From the NCBI GenBank assembly GCA_027563935.2, contig CM050448.1, positions 125,379,493 through 125,443,492 on the forward strand: DNA of 64,000 nucleotides, given 5' to 3'. Each line of letters begins with the position of its first letter. The stretch's first letter is position 1. Below are positions 33,301 through 47,407 of the stretch, one piece after another. The stretch is from Costus lasius (taxonomy: Eukaryota > Streptophyta > Magnoliopsida > Zingiberales > Costaceae). Made by a program: the position numbers and the translations under genes. Below the pieces are notes generated by a model. It saw only the letters and a list, made by a program, of their open reading frames with translations. It had not been told where the DNA came from and made no database searches.

Positions 33301-36300
33301 TGTTGATGTAGTTTCTCCTTATCTTGTTTTACCTAGTTAAACCACCTAAGAGCTTTGCTGAATGCATCTGAGAGCATCGTGTTTACATCAGATGAATGTG
33401 CTAAGTCTTAACAGTTACAAATTAAATGCTAGTTTACATTGTAGAGGGAAAGAATGCCATGTAGAGATAGTCAATCACTTGTTACCTTACCCGGGGACAT
33501 TTGAACCTCCTTTTTTAAAAAAGGATTTACATATCTCAAATTTTTTACTTTTAGATTAACCCTTGCTTTTCTTTACAGGATGTTACAATGAAGATCATAT
33601 CATTTTCACAACAAGGGCATCAAGCTATTTGTATTTTGTCTGCTAATGGGGTCGTCTCAAATGTAACACTTCGTCAGTCTAATTCTGGTGGTGGTACATT
33701 AACTTATGAGGTCTGCATATCCCTTCAAGTCATTGAATGTTCTATATTTTCTCATCTTCTTTTTCTGAAGTATTATAGAATGATCAACGAGTCTTCCCTT
33801 CCCCATCTCCCTGTCGAATTTGCTAATAATGTGGCCTATATTTCTATATCAAGAGAAATGTCTTGTTACAGAATAATGTCTTTGGGGTTATTCTTATATT
33901 CAGTTGACTGGAGTCACTGAACCCTTTTTTTCTCATCCAGATAAGTAGTTAAGCTTATGATGTTTATGATGTAGATTAGGATTCAAGTACATTGTCAATT
34001 TGTCATGGCAATAGATTGCCTAGGGTTAAATCAATTTTATGAATCTAAGTGTGGTTTTAGCAGCGGATATTATTCCAGTTTCTTGAGAGGCAAATTTTGG
34101 ATAAGTCAACCCTTCTATCAGTGAATCTAGTGTGTATTTGATGAGGTTAAAAGGGTAAAATTTTCTGATCAATTAAGATATTAGATTATGGGAATTACTT
34201 CATTTTTCCTATTAAGAATTATGCACCAGATTTTTGTGGTTGATATCTGACAATAATTTTAAAGTTTGCTAAAAAAGATATTGCAGGAAATCACATCTTT
34301 TGTATTTTCTCATGCGTACAAGATTGTTGAAACAGATGTTACAAATGACGATCATGCGAACTATTTCTTGGCAAATTTTAAAATTGCGGCACTATGATTT
34401 TCAAATATAGCACAGTAAAAGCATTTAGATTAGGACGAACATAAATTGCATAGTAGGATAGCTCGGCATTGTTTGTGTTAACTGTCAACTGATCAATGAG
34501 CTGTTTCATGAATTGACAGAATTTCCATGACATGATGTGCTCATGTGCAATTTACTCATTTCTATATATATTCTTCAGCACTTATAAAGCATACTCAAAT
34601 GAGGAAATAAATTCCATAAGAAAATCTTCTTGTGACATAACTAAAGGGGTTACTTCAATTAAGTTAATATATAGCTTCTTTACTGTGTAAAATAAGGTGA
34701 TTTGAGTCAGATTTTACTATGAAAGTACAAATGGCATTTATAGATTGTTTCTTATTGCAAGATTTGTTAGTGTTATTAGAATCATCATGTATCTGTAAAT
34801 GAGTGAAGCTCATATCTGATGTTGCAAATGCTATTAAATCTGACGATTAGCATGCGTGACCATTCTTTCAATTAAAAGTCTATGGAGGGCAAGATAGAAG
34901 ATACTAGCTAAAGTATTTTACTTAGCTTTCTTAAACAGGTTTATTTTGAGACAGCTGACTAGCAGATCTTCAATAAGCTCGTTAGTGTCAACCTTGCATC
35001 TTTCCTGAATGCATCAACCGTCTAGCAAATCTGACTCAACAGGATATTATTGCTCTTTATTTTTCTGGAAAATGATTTCATATTCAAATGTTACTAAATA
35101 TTGGAAATTGGATAAATTTCATCTATCGTTTGTCAATTTTGGCTGATTAATAGTTATGACTGCTTAACCAAAGAGGTCTTTGTGAACTCTTCTCAATTTG
35201 CGGGAAAGGTTTCTTTTGTGAGTTTATTATATACAGTTTACTGTTATTGATGATAAATGTTTTAGGCTACAATGGTCAATGTTCTTTCCTAAAATGAAAA
35301 CGGATAAACGGATAACATGCAACTCTCTTTATTGTTTAACTCGCATTTTGGGTAAGAAACATTCTAAATTCATACTATTTTCACATTGCTCTTTCCTACT
35401 AGTTGAACATTTCTAATTATACATTATTTTCACTTAACACCTTGAAACTGTGAAAACTAACTAGGCAGAATAGCAAGAGAGGCTTCCTCTTTTTTTGGTG
35501 TAAGGAATTTGTTAGGATTCCAGAGTGGAATGATTTGAAGTAACGAAGTTTATCATGCGCAAGCTGTTATATGCCTATGCCTTTGCAGAGGTTACAATTA
35601 CCAAATTTCTAAAACTGAAACTATAGCCATACTAGATAACTGCTCAAATTTTGGGTGGGCATTCTCTTTGTTCTCCTTCATTGAGAATTGCTTGCCATAG
35701 TGATGTCTGATCTAACTGCAGTATGACAATGTTTCTATCTCAAAAAAATATATATATCTAGGGATCAGCAACATGGAGAGTTGAAAATAACAATCAATTA
35801 TTATTTGCATTGTTGAAGTTTCTTATCGTTCCTATACTTGCTTCACACGCCATTAATGGTTCAGTCTTCCCCTTTGGTCCTGTGTCAACTGTTGGTTTTT
35901 GACCTATAATTTACTAGATGTTAGATGCTGCATTACATAAATGGATCTCTTGGGAGTTCATGGCTCTTAGAAATTAGGTTGAGAAAAATACAAAGCGTAA
36001 ACGTTATCCCTTAATCTTGTGGTTGCCTTAGTGTGCGGGTGCAATTAAAATGGCTTTATGTGACACTGCCATTTCTAACCTGCTGAATTACAGGGCCGTT
36101 TTGAGCTGCTCTCACTATCTGGATCATTTATGCCAACTGAAAATGGAGGGACAAGAAATCGATCCGGTGGCCTGAGTGTTTCTTTGGCAGGTCCAGATGG
36201 TCGAGTTGTTGGTGGAGGAGTTGCAGGTCTACTTGTAGCTGCTAGTCCAGTGCAGGTAATATTGCTTATACTGCAATTTATTTAGATGTCTTAATAATTC

Positions 36301-36837
36301 CTTACTGCTGAAAAGTTCTTGTCTGACTATCTAATTTAACTTTTTTGACTTTCAGATAACTAAACTCTCATCACCTAACTCTTTTATCTATAAACCATGA
36401 GACAATGACCAGCCTTCATTTTTCTATTTTTCTCGCCAAGTAGCTCAAACAAATCAATAACAGGATGGCTTTACTCTGATAAATCATGGGTATAGAAGTC
36501 ATTTACCGGAACTTAATGCTTGGTTTGCTCTGCAATACTTTGTCAGGTTGTTGTGGGAAGTTTCTTGCCAAGTTATCAAATGGAACAGAAAATAAAGAAG
36601 ACAAGAATAGAAACAGGATCAGCATCTACTACACCAACACGGGCCGTTCCACTTTCAAGCCCAGGTGTGGAAGAAGCTTATTCTAGTGGGCAGGGGCAAC
36701 ACAGTTCGGCAACTGGGAAGGCAAATCCTTCGACTACACCCTCCTCTAAGGGGGAGAATTGGGCATCTTCCCTACAACCAGTACCCAGCTCTAGGAACTC
36801 TACGACTGACATCAACATAAGTTTGCCTGCAGGTTGA
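30328..36837 (+). CDS. AT-hook motif nuclear-localized (AHL) protein, two-hook type
   Basis: Nuclear DNA-binding protein that binds the minor groove of AT-rich DNA and forms PPC-mediated complexes controlling growth. Five exons (30328-30790, 31736-31803, 33579-33710, 36094-36255, 36547-36837) give 371 residues in one frame. First AT-hook KKKRGRPRKYGPDG at about residues 85-98; second, KRGRGKPVG, at about 131. The PPC/DUF296 domain spans exons 2-5 (ANFTPHVINVASGE, ISFSQQGHQAICILSANG, TLTYEGRFELLSLSGSF, GPDGRVVGGGVAGLLVAASPVQVVVGSFLP). The C-terminus TDINISLPAG is a recurrent AHL ending. Intron-containing genes with two hooks belong to the AHL clade related to Arabidopsis AHL1. The second and third introns are long (1.8 and 2.4 kb) and AT-rich without recognised elements. 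Exon 1 is GC-rich and Ala/Pro-rich. Confidence 0.93.
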
Positions 36838-38594
36838 AGTTTTTCCAAATCGTTTGCTCACAACACTTGGGAACCAAACGTTTCTCACTTGTGAGCCATC
36901 TTTAACGTTCAGAATAGTTATCCACATTGCTAAAGCACCATCCAATGATCATGTGAACTTTCAGGTCCTAACATTTATTGTTATCATGTATTTCCTTTCG
37001 TGGACAGTGGTTTTCAGAGTTTCAATATATGCATTTGCATTGTTAACTTAATGTTGTTTAAATGGTTTGGATGTATAACATTGCAACACATGGTCTCCAT
37101 CTGTTGACATTTAGTTCCTGCGTCCGTTCTTTTCAATAAATTTGATAGCCCTAATTGTTGATGTATGAGTTTGCAACACATGGTCTTTCACCGTCTTGCC
37201 TAAATGTCCATGTTCGATGTTTGAGTAGGCACAACCATGTGGGTCCTGTCTGCCCTATTGATCACATGCATCTGATGCACTTTATTTGATGACTGGATTG
37301 TGTTTATGTGCGCATTAGATGGGCATGCGGGGGGCTTTAAATATTGATTTCTTTTTACAAAGTGCGAGTAAAATATTGTATCAACAGGATAATTGCATTG
37401 ATAATTGCACAATATATGCCAATCATCACTTCTTAAGGTGTTAATTTCTAAAATATTTGCTTGTAGAGTTGTATAAGGCAATAGGGTAAGTAGGGAGATA
37501 AGGTAATCTCATCATGTTTATTCTTAGCAGCCCAATATGATATGTGACAACTAAAACTAGACTCTCTAGAGTGAGCATGGAGCCCTAAGATGCGCACACG
37601 TCTCTATAACTTCGTTCCCTTGTAAAAGCTATTGTTCTTAGATGCTAAATCTAATATGAATATAGAGGACTATCAATAGAGGAGAGGTAGTTTACACTCA
37701 TTCTTGCTTCATTTGTCGCCTACGTTGCCTATTGGCCATTGCTTCGTACTAGAAATTGCTAATCTTTTTACGATATCTTCATGATGTTGTGCGAATAATA
37801 GAGTAGGTCTAAAAAGGTAAGAAGAGGCTGAAGAGCCAGTTATACAGTACCGAGCACATGTGAGCCCGGCCCGGGTAACGTGGGACGGCGGCCTGTTTGC
37901 CATCAGTGGATCAATCATCAATCCGTGCAGGCTCGGAGACTCAACCCGTAATCGCTCCTTTTCCCAAGCATGCCACATGAAGCAGTCCTGTCACTGCCTC
38001 CCAATCAATCCATTCCCCACATTCCAAAACAATCATTACATATGAATCAGTACACTCGTCAGCTCAATGCTGCCACGCTCTTCTTTTAAGAAACCAAGGA
38101 GGGCGTACGGCATCCAGGCCCCCATGTCCACTTCACATATGCAAACAAATCGGATTAATTGATCTTCCTCATCCGCAACAAATGACTGCAACTTGTCATG
38201 TTGATCCCATGCATGTGCTTGTGTCAGTAAATTCGGTTGGCATCACAATTTGAGATGTCAGCGTACGCTTCAATTCCGTCCGTCTTACTTTCTAGAATCC
38301 TCCAGAATTGATAATGATGAATGGTAAATGAAAGGGTCGGTGAGAGATACATGGGTACGCGGACGCCAGCGGGCGTTTAAGCGGATTTGATGCGGCAGTT
38401 TTGAGTTCCGGCATTTAGTTACGTTCGAGGGGTGAATAAATAGGATGTGACCCGTTAACTTGATTTAATTGCGGCAGCTCCCCGGCTGGGAGTGCAACCG
38501 AACTCGCACACTTGTGTGCTGTGCGAGGGCAGTGGGAGCAGGAGCCACCAAAAGGAACGATACCTAGGGGGAGAGGGAGACGGAGACGGGGACA
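36838..38594. other. Intergenic DNA; IQD promoter and leader
   Basis: AHL 3' UTR, then noncoding DNA. About 37850-37960 is GC-richer (GCCCGGCCCGGGTAACG). An RY-like CATGCATG occurs at about 38211. The IQD leader (about 38490-38594) is purine-rich (GGGGGAGAGGGAGACGGAGACG) just before the start. No gene or element seen. Confidence 0.45.
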
Positions 38595-41500
38595 ATGGGA
38601 AAACCCGCGAGCTCGTGCTTCAAGATCATGGGCTGTGGCGTCGGGGACGCCGTCGGAAACGATGATCTCGCGCCGGTAGAGGTAAGTTTTCTCGCTGATT
38701 TTTTAAAATACGCTGGGTTTTCACTATGATCGTCGATGCTTGCGAAGTGGTCCGTTGAGTACAGCCGGTGGGGAGAATGTGTGATAGGCATTCTTGAAGA
38801 TGTTTGCTGGAGGAGAGGTGCTCCTGCTTGCTTCAGATCCGTGACTCCAGATCTCTAGAGGGCTATTTCAAAACCATAAAAAGGAAAAGAAGCACCCGAT
38901 TGGTTGCATTTCTTAGCCTGCATTTTTTGGTTTCTAGTTATTTTGCTGAGATGATCCTTGGAAATTGATCTTTAGATCGTATAGTGTTAATAGTGTTGGA
39001 AGAATATTTCCTAATAGTATTAACCTTGTTTATTTTTTTGTTTTTTTGTTTTTTTTTTGTTGTTAAAAAACCTTGTCAAATGCTTGTCAGAAATACGCAA
39101 GTTACTCTTACTGTTCGAATCTCATAATGCCGGAATTTATTTTTTTTTTTAAAAAAAATACTGTTGATGTTAGATCTGCCTCAGTAAACGCTTGGTATAA
39201 AATTTTCATGAGACTAAAACTTTCATGAAAATCCAAATCTATCATCTGGAATCACTGAGGGAAATTAAAAGCAGAAACATACCTCAATTCATAGTGAACA
39301 TTAAGCTTATAGCTCTTGTGGCTCTTGATTTTCCAAGTCTATACGCATTCCTTTGGCGATGAAGAGAGTCACATGTCACTTGATTTTCAACAATCTCCCA
39401 TATAGACCACATGTCACTTGATTAATGCACATTGCAGAATAAATTTATGTGCACTCAAAACAAACTTCTGCTATCTATCGAAACCATCTCAAAACAGTGC
39501 CATCTTTCAATTATTTTAGTATAGGATGAAAGCAACCTTCATTACATTTATTGTAACTACACCCATCCATAGTCTTTAATACCAATCTAACCAAATGACA
39601 AATCAAGTATGGATACGTAGTATGAAAAATATATGTGATCTGATAGAAACATGCATATCTCTGACTAATTCATTTTTTTTCCTTAGTGTGATCAAATTAG
39701 ACATTGTCAAAGTGAAAATGAACTATATATTCTCTTTATGCAGAAACTTTCATAAATATAAAAAGTTTCAAACTAAAAAGCATCTAAATATGAACTCCCA
39801 CTAAACCATCACATCATCAAGAGATACTATACCCATATAAGTAGTATGCTTATGAATGACCTTAGATGGTAAGTCTTTAGTAAGCGGATATTCATCCATA
39901 AAATTTGTGCCATTGTACTCTATAAACAATAAATTCACATGACTTTTGTGTGAGAGAGACATGGCACATGTGGTGTCTCTTCTTTAAACTGAATTCTACT
40001 GCAGTTTTGTTACTGTTTAGCCAGTTAATGAATTTCCATCAATTATTTTCAGGTTAATGTTTCATCAGATAAGTGGCGCTGGAGTTTTCGTAAGAGATCT
40101 TTCAAGCAGCGAGTTCTGACCACTGTGATCTTAGAACCTATATCTGTTTGCTCTAGTAAGGAAAGTCAAGAAGTTCCAACTGCCAATCTCCATTCACCGA
40201 AATATTCTCCTGAAAGAGCTCAAGTACATGAAAAGCAGATTGAAACTTCTCCATTATCATCAGATATAAATACAGAAGTTTCTCATTTCCTTCATGACAG
40301 AAGTACAACTCCCGATAACCCTTCCTTCAATGAATCTGATGCAGTTGTTGTTCAAGCTGCTATAAGGGGGAATTTGGTACATTCTTTTCTTACTCCTGAG
40401 TCTCTACTTTTCTTCTCTTTATGCTATATTATTTACCTTTATTAACAATGTTAGACTAAGGATGATACTCATAAACTTGAGAGCATTATCAAACTGCAAG
40501 CAGCTGTCCGTGGTAATCTTGTAAGGAGGCAGGCTGTTGGAACTTTGCGATGTATTCTAGCCATTATCAGAATGCAGGCACTTCTACGATCTCGTTATCA
40601 TCATAGATTAATGTCACTTGAAGATAAGAAGTTTCAGGTAGATATATGACATCCATCTAGCTTAAGTGATGTTTCATCTAATATATGTTTAGAGGATACC
40701 CCAATATCTGATATATCTCAAATGTTTAAAATTATCTTATAATATTCTGTTTCTACTAGAGGTGGATGGGTATTTGAAGCTACAGAGGTTCATTATTGGA
40801 TCTTAGCTTCACTTGCGTTCAGTTGAACGATTTATTCATCTGGAACTCCTTGTAATTTATGTTCATAATTGATGCTGGCCTCGATCTGTCCTCAATCCAC
40901 CATGAAAAACCTAGATGTCGACTGGGATGTGGTCTCTATGAATCTTGAAATTGAGGATACTAGCTGCTTTAGAATTGAGGATTCTAATGTTCTATAAATG
41001 CTTGTCCAAGGTTAAGCTTGTATTTCAGTATGGTTTTTTTCACCAAACATGTACATTTTTTTGACAAATTCTTCATATGGAGAGGACTTGTTAGTAATAT
41101 TCTTTGACATGATTGCGCTCTCTCTCTCTCTCTCTCTTTCTGTTTAACTTTCTTTCCTCAATTCCTCTCCTTTCTGTTTAAATTCTTGTCCAGGAGGATA
41201 GAGATTCTCTTATGGAATCAAATGGATCATCAATCGACAAATTACTTTCTAATGGGTTTGCCCATAAGGTATGGCTAGTCATTTTCATTTCTTAGTGGAT
41301 TTATTTCTTAACTAGATTATAATGTGAACATGTTTATTTTAATGCTCAAGCTTTTGGAGACCACGCCGAGGAGAAAAAGCATGCACATTAAATGTGATAT
41401 TTCAAAACATGATTCAGCATGGAAGTGGCTGGAAATGTGGATGGCTGCGACTTCCACAGGTGTGGCTCATCAACTGCATGAGAGAAACTTAAACCATAGC

Positions 41501-43179
41501 GAGAGTTTATTACAAGGGAAAGCTAATCTTGCAGATAGAGAATCAAAAAATGAAACTCCACATACTGTTTCATTGCTTTTATCTGATCCATTGTTGGCTC
41601 CAACAGAATTAGTCACGGCACAAAAGGGTGAATATAGTTCCATTGAAAAGAATAAAAACTCTGAGAGTCTGGCTTCAGTATTTGCCCCAAATAATTCCTT
41701 CAATTATTTGCTGGAGAGTCATGTGGGAAAATCAGAATCAGAAAAAGAGATTTTGAGCGCAAAAATTCAAGGCTACACAGATACTAAGGTTGTTAATGAT
41801 GAAAGTTTGAATTGTATATCTGATAATAAAGAATCAAAGATTGAAACGGATCCCACTGAGCTTGAATCTATGGAAGACCGTACAAACTATTGCATTGAGA
41901 GGACATCCTTCGAAATAGTGGAGAATGAAGGAAAGAAATCTTTTATTAATTCAAGAAAATTATGCAATCCAGCATTTGTTGCAGCACAGACCAAGTTTGA
42001 AGAGCAAACTTCAAGATCAACTGTTGGCAGATCTTTTAGTTCATTTCAAAGTGCTGTATTGAAATCAAAATCGGCGAACCTGAATTTTCCTGCAAGTTCT
42101 ATGACAGATGAGAATGAAGCAATTTCAGTTGAGAACTCAATCCCTTATTCGAGAGTTGAAATTGCATCTTCAGAATGTGGCACTGAAATATCTATCTCCT
42201 CTACGCTTGACTCACCAGACCGTTCTGATATGGAGGGTGGAGAAATTGTTCTCGAGATTGGAGCCCTGGAAAATAAGAACTACGGCATCAGTGGTGCTGA
42301 GAATGCTTTTGATGCGAACCTTTTTGATGGTGACAGGATACATGATCAAGGTGATCATAGTACGGCCATCTCAAATGGCCAGCCAGCTGAGGTGACCACA
42401 TCTGATGCGTTCGTTCATTTGGAAGGTACACACGAACTAGCCACCAAGTTACCTGAAGGGCCTCCAAGAACCTGTCTTGCTGTGCCTGATCCACATGGAA
42501 CTCCATCTAGTGAGGCCTCTACAGAAGCGAAAAAGAACAAGGACAATAATGCACCTACTCACAGGCAAAGGTTGAAATTGGTTGGTAAAAGAATCACATC
42601 CAATCCCAATACTGATTCAGGTGGAAGAGGTAGCACAGAAAATTTAATGAAGGATTCAAAAATGCCAAAGCGGCGCAACTCATTTGGGATTGCAAAGACT
42701 GAACATTTCGATCAAGAGCCCAGGCTTAGTAGCAGCAACTCTCTACCGAGTTATATGCAGGCCACTGCATCTGCGAGAGCTAAAGCCCACCCTAGTGCAT
42801 CTCAGAAGTCAAGCCCTGATCTGCATGATAACCAACCTAAGAAACGGCATTCCCTGCCTATAGAAAACGGAAAGCAGAGTTCATCCCCACGCATGCAAAG
42901 ATCGTCATCACAAGCCCAACAAAATGCGAAGGACAATGGAGCTCAGTCTCCTCGTGCTTCTGCTGGTAAGCTACTTACTCTATGGACACTCGACATTGCA
43001 TATCCTATGGCCCTCCAAAATAATCTGCTAGAGCAGGTGTTTGCAAATAGTTCCTACTTTCAAGTTGTGCAATAAGCGAATTTCATTTCTTGTGACAGTG
43101 TGGATAATTTTCTATTTGAACTTGAGTTATTTATTAACATGTTGTATCGTTATTTTCAGATAAAAGATGGCAGAGATGA
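38595..43179 (+). CDS. IQD32: IQ67-domain protein, IQD32-like
   Basis: Calmodulin-binding scaffold associated with microtubules and the plasma membrane. Six exons (38595-38681, 40053-40376, 40455-40637, 41194-41268, 41351-42965, 43160-43179) give 767 residues. Matches to IQD32-type proteins: start MGKPASSCFKIMGCG; DKWRWSFRKRSFKQR; IQ motifs VVVQAAIRGNL and IIKLQAAVRGNLVRRQA with the IRMQALLRSRY repeat (about 127-195); STPK-like KSMHIKCD with SAWKWLEMWM; CNPAFVAAQTKFEE; SECGTEISISSTLDSPD; and the C-terminal block KRRNSFG, SLPSYMQAT, KKRHSLP, RSSSQAQQ. The last tiny exon adds DKRWQR, equivalent to the family's RKWQR end. The IQ domain is split by the conserved intron after exon 2. Reading through intron 5 would give an alternative C-terminus stopping near 43075. 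Confidence 0.92.
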
Positions 43180-44790
43180 CAACCTCAAGAACAATTAATG
43201 ATCTGGATCCATAATGGGTATAAGAATGTTAATTTTATACCTTTTAATGGGTCTTCTTATTAAGTTTTTAATGGTTGACAAATCAATGCTAGAAAGAGGA
43301 GCTTATTATCATAGTACAGTGCTGATTTATGAAATGTGGAAGCTCCCATCATATTTTACATCGTTACAAAAATAGTCTGCACTGTGTACATGGCTGCTGT
43401 GAGAGATTATTACGTACTTTTGTGTTTTTGCTTATACTTTGTGAGTTTGGAATTTATTTTATACTTGTTCTTGTCAATTTCAAGTCTGAGCTGCATCGCC
43501 CTACTTTACCTGCAGTCTTGTCCTGCTGAAATCCAGATATTTCCAAGTCGCAGGGGTAAAATATCAGACATTTGGAGAATTTCGTGAGGTTTTCGTGGTA
43601 CGAATGAATTATTCTAGTGTTCACCTGGATGGTTAGTATTTGAGTTTTCATTTTTTTAAATATTTATTTTCTTTTTTGCAATGTAACTATAATTCATGTG
43701 CCTGTATGTTGACGATCTAAGATGATTATTGTTTCTACCAAGGGCCTTTCGGGAAGTTGAATTGCCAATTTGCCACCTCAATATTGTTTGATAAAAAAAA
43801 TAGCATACTCTGCCTTAATGTTACAACATGGTGGTTTTTTTTTTATGATAATATGTGAGATGCTTTTCGAGAAAATAAATTTTGACTCATTAATGATTCT
43901 CTTATTAAAAAACAAATTATAACAAATTAATAAAACGTTTAAACCTAATTAATAATTTATTATTATTAAGATAATTATATTAAAAATAATTATTTATCTT
44001 GGTATGTTTTAAATGTAAGTTTAATTTGATCTTAAATTTGAATATGCAGTTAGATCATGATGCATGAATAATGTAGTGAAAAATTAATCTACTGTCATTT
44101 TTATCGCAAAACATCAAAAAATGATACTAAAATAATTAAACATAAAATATGCTACCGAACTTTTTATTTTATTATGTATATATTTGTGAACAGGTGATTT
44201 TTTATTTAAATACAAATTCCAATTTTGCTATTTTCATAAATTTTAGTTAATAAATTAAATTTATAATTTGAAAATATAGAATTTAAAACAAATAAAAAAA
44301 TTAGTGACACAATTTTCTTAAACAAGTATGAAATTTATTATTGTGTTGTTGACAGAGTCAATTGTATGGCATTGTGTTTGTTGCTTTCATTGATTGCTAC
44401 CTTGCAGATGTGGTTGTCTCATTATAGCGAAAGCTAGATCCTAATGAGTTGTGCCCTCTTCGCCAGTATCTTTTTTTACTGTAATTAAGGACACAATTTT
44501 GATATAATGCCCAAGTTATTCGCATTTGACACGATGGGGCCTCTACGTTTCGCAATTGACAAAGGCCTTAACTTTTCTTAATTCGGGGGGGCTATGCGGA
44601 AAAAAAGTGATGCTCTTGTTAATTTGGGGGCTCAATATGAAAAAAATGCCCTGCTCGTGAATTAAGGATGGTCGATCATTGGATCCAGGTGTCATACTCT
44701 CCTGTTCTCTTCCTCGTCTCCCTCTCTCTCCGTGTGGGGGTGGTTAGGGCTCGTGCAATCGTGCGACAATCTCTACCACGCTCGAACAAG
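43180..44790. other. Intergenic DNA upstream of the CHX gene
   Basis: IQD 3' UTR, then AT-rich DNA to 44350. At about 44580-44665 a unit of roughly 40 bp (AATT..GGGGG..CT, then TATG, a poly-A run and TGC) is present twice in tandem. The CHX leader is pyrimidine-rich. No other gene seen. Confidence 0.45.
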
Positions 44791-47407
44791 ATGGATTCCT
44801 CCACCGGCCGGAATGAGAGAGACGGCAACCAAAACGATGTTCTATACTCGGATAAGCAGTCCATCTATTGCTACCGGGCCACGATGCCCACCTCCACCGG
44901 CATATGGCTCGGCGACAACCCCCTCCGCTTCTCTTTGCCCATTCTCCTCTACCAGCTCATCCTCATCTTCGTCTTCTCCCACCTCACGCACCTTCTCCTC
45001 CGCCGCTTCGGTCAACCGTTCATCATCTCTCAGATCGTTGTAATTTATTAATCAATTCATTCAACAGCTCCGCCCTCAAAATTACACCTTAATTGAATCT
45101 TGTTTCAACGCTTTTAATTTGATTGTGCGAATGAATGCAGGCGGGCTTGTTATTAGGCCCTACTTTCTTCGGTCGAGTATTCAGGTTCGAGAAGCTGCTG
45201 TTCGCCCGGCAGAGCTTCGAGCAACTCGGCACCATCGCCATCTTCTCCTTCATGCTCTTCTACTTCGTGACAGGCGTGAAGGCAGACCTCGGCCTGATCC
45301 CTAAGGTGGGCAAGAAGGCGGTGACTGTGGCTGTGTGTGGCACCCTTCTCCCTTACATCTTCGTCTACTTGGCGATCTCCGCCTTTAAGAACCAGATTCC
45401 CCCCGCCTTCATGGATACCACCTTCCTCCTCATCTTCACCGATCAGTGGTGCCTCACGTCCTACGCTGTGCTCTCGGGCGTGCTCAACGAGCTCAACCTC
45501 CTAACCTCCAAGGTCGGCCGTCTCGCCATGTCCGCCAGCCTCATCGCCGACATTATCCACCTCTTCGCTCACGCCTGCATCGGCACGTACATGCTAAGCA
45601 TCAAGGACGGCGCCGACCCGATGTGGGCCTTCTCGGCGCCGTTGTCCTTCCTCGGCCTGGTGGCGATCATCATGTTCGTGATGCGGCCGCTGGTGTTCTG
45701 GCTCATACGGCGCACGCCCGACGGTGCGCTCCTGAGCGAGACCAGCTTCGTGGCCATCACGCTCATGGCGCTGGCCTGCGGCCTCATGAGCATCGTCATC
45801 GGGTTCGACTTCGTGGCGGGGCCCTTCTTCTTCGGGATGGTGCTCCCTGGCGGCGCACCGCTGGGGACAACGCTGGAGGAGCGCATTGATCGCTTCGTCG
45901 GCAGGCTGCTCATGCCGGTGTGCGTAGCGCTCGCTGGGATGCGGATGGACTTTGCTTCGCTGGTTGACCCCAAGGTGTGTGGGTTCATGGAGTTATTCGT
46001 GGTGCTTTGTGTGGCTGCCAAGTTCATTGGAGTCGTCGTCCCCTGCTTCTTCAGCAACATGCCGCGCAAGGAGGCGCTCGCGCTGGGGCTCATGATGGTC
46101 AGCAAAGGCATCTACGAAGTAGGATATGCTCTCCAATGGAAGGACAACGGGGTGCGGTAATTCGATCAAAATCTGGAAACTAATTGCCATTTTTCACTAG
46201 CTGATCATGTGACTGAAGCGGAGTATAACTACAGCTAGTCGATAATCAGCTCTACACCATGATCGTCATCTCCATCCTCATCCTCGGCTGCTGCACTACC
46301 CCTCTTATAAAGTATGTGTACAGACCGGAGGATCGCTTCGTGACCCATAAGCGGCGCACCCTGGAGCACGCCCTGAACGACGGTGAGCTCCGCCTTCTCG
46401 CCTGCGTCTACGAGGAAGACAATGTCAACCCCATCCTGGCGCTCACTGAGGCCTCTGGCCTCACTCCTGACTCCCCTGTCTGTGTCTACCTTCTCCATCT
46501 CAACCAGCTTGTCGGTCGCGCCGACGCCATTCTCATCCCTTACAAGCTCCAGAGCAAGTCCGCCACCTCCTTCTCCAACGCCCTCTCCAAGTCTGAGCAC
46601 ATCGTCAACGCCTTCCTGCTTTTCGAGAAACAGTACCCCAGCGGCCTCTCCGTCCTCCCCTTCGTCTGCGTCTCCCCCTACAACACAATGCATGACGATA
46701 TCTGCTCCCTCGCCCACGAAAAGAAGGTGACCCTCGTCATCTTGCCTTTCCACAAGCGCGTCAGCCCCGACGGCGCCATGTGTTCCGTGAACCCCGCCGT
46801 GCAGGCAGTTAACCTGAACGTTCTCCGCTACGCGCCCTGCTCTGTGGGGATCCTCATCGACAACGGGCTCGCCGGTGGGGGGACGCCGCTACAGCGCGTG
46901 GCGGTATATTTCCTGGGCGGGCCCGACGATCGCGAGGCGTTGGCGCTGGGGACGCGCATTGCGAAGCACAGCGGCATCGGGCTGACGCTGGTGTGCTTCC
47001 TTCCGCCGAGGGAATGGCGAGGGGAGGGGCAGGAGGACCGGCTGGACGAGATGGTTGTGGCGCAGTTCCTGCACGAGAGGGTGGACGGGGAACGGGTGGA
47101 GTACAGAGAGGTGGTGGTGAAGGACAGCGAGGAGATGGTGGGGGTGATCCGGGAGACGAGCCCGGAGTTCAGCCTGCTCATCGTGGGGCGGCGGGCGGGG
47201 AGGGAGTCGATGCTCACAGCAGGTTTGTCAACGTGGAGCGAGTACCCGGAGCTGGGGGTCGTCGGAGACTTACTGGCGTCGAGGGACTTCAGCGGTCGTG
47301 CCTCGACGCTGGTGGTGCACCAGCAAGTTTTGGCGACAGGGGTCTGGGCCGAGCCGGAAAGGATAGATAGCTCAATAGGGCTCCCGGAGACGAACGACAA
47401 ACACTAG
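44791..47407 (+). CDS. Cation/H+ antiporter, CHX family (CPA2)
   Basis: Membrane antiporter of the plant CHX family, probably K+/H+ exchange in endomembranes. Three exons (44791-45039, 45141-46151, 46235-47407) give 810 residues, normal length. The N-terminal half is about a dozen transmembrane helices (LPILLYQLILIFVFSHL; SQIVAGLLLGPTFFGR; LMALACGLMSIVIGF). From about 440 on is the soluble regulatory tail with LRLLACVYEEDNVNPILAL and VYFLGGPDDREALALGTR motifs and LLIVGRR near the end. In the core helix usually carrying Asn-Asp, this protein reads SASLIADIIHLF, so Asp is kept but Asn is Ala. Intron 2 is best read as 46152-46234 with a GTGCGG donor, giving KDNG followed by LVDNQLYTMIVI; the nearby GTAATT donor breaks the frame. 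Exons are GC-rich. Confidence 0.92.

Noticed and set aside
45446..47400. Several long frames overlapping the CHX exons on both strands
   Set aside because: High GC content creates them; none resembles a known protein and the CHX frame is continuous.
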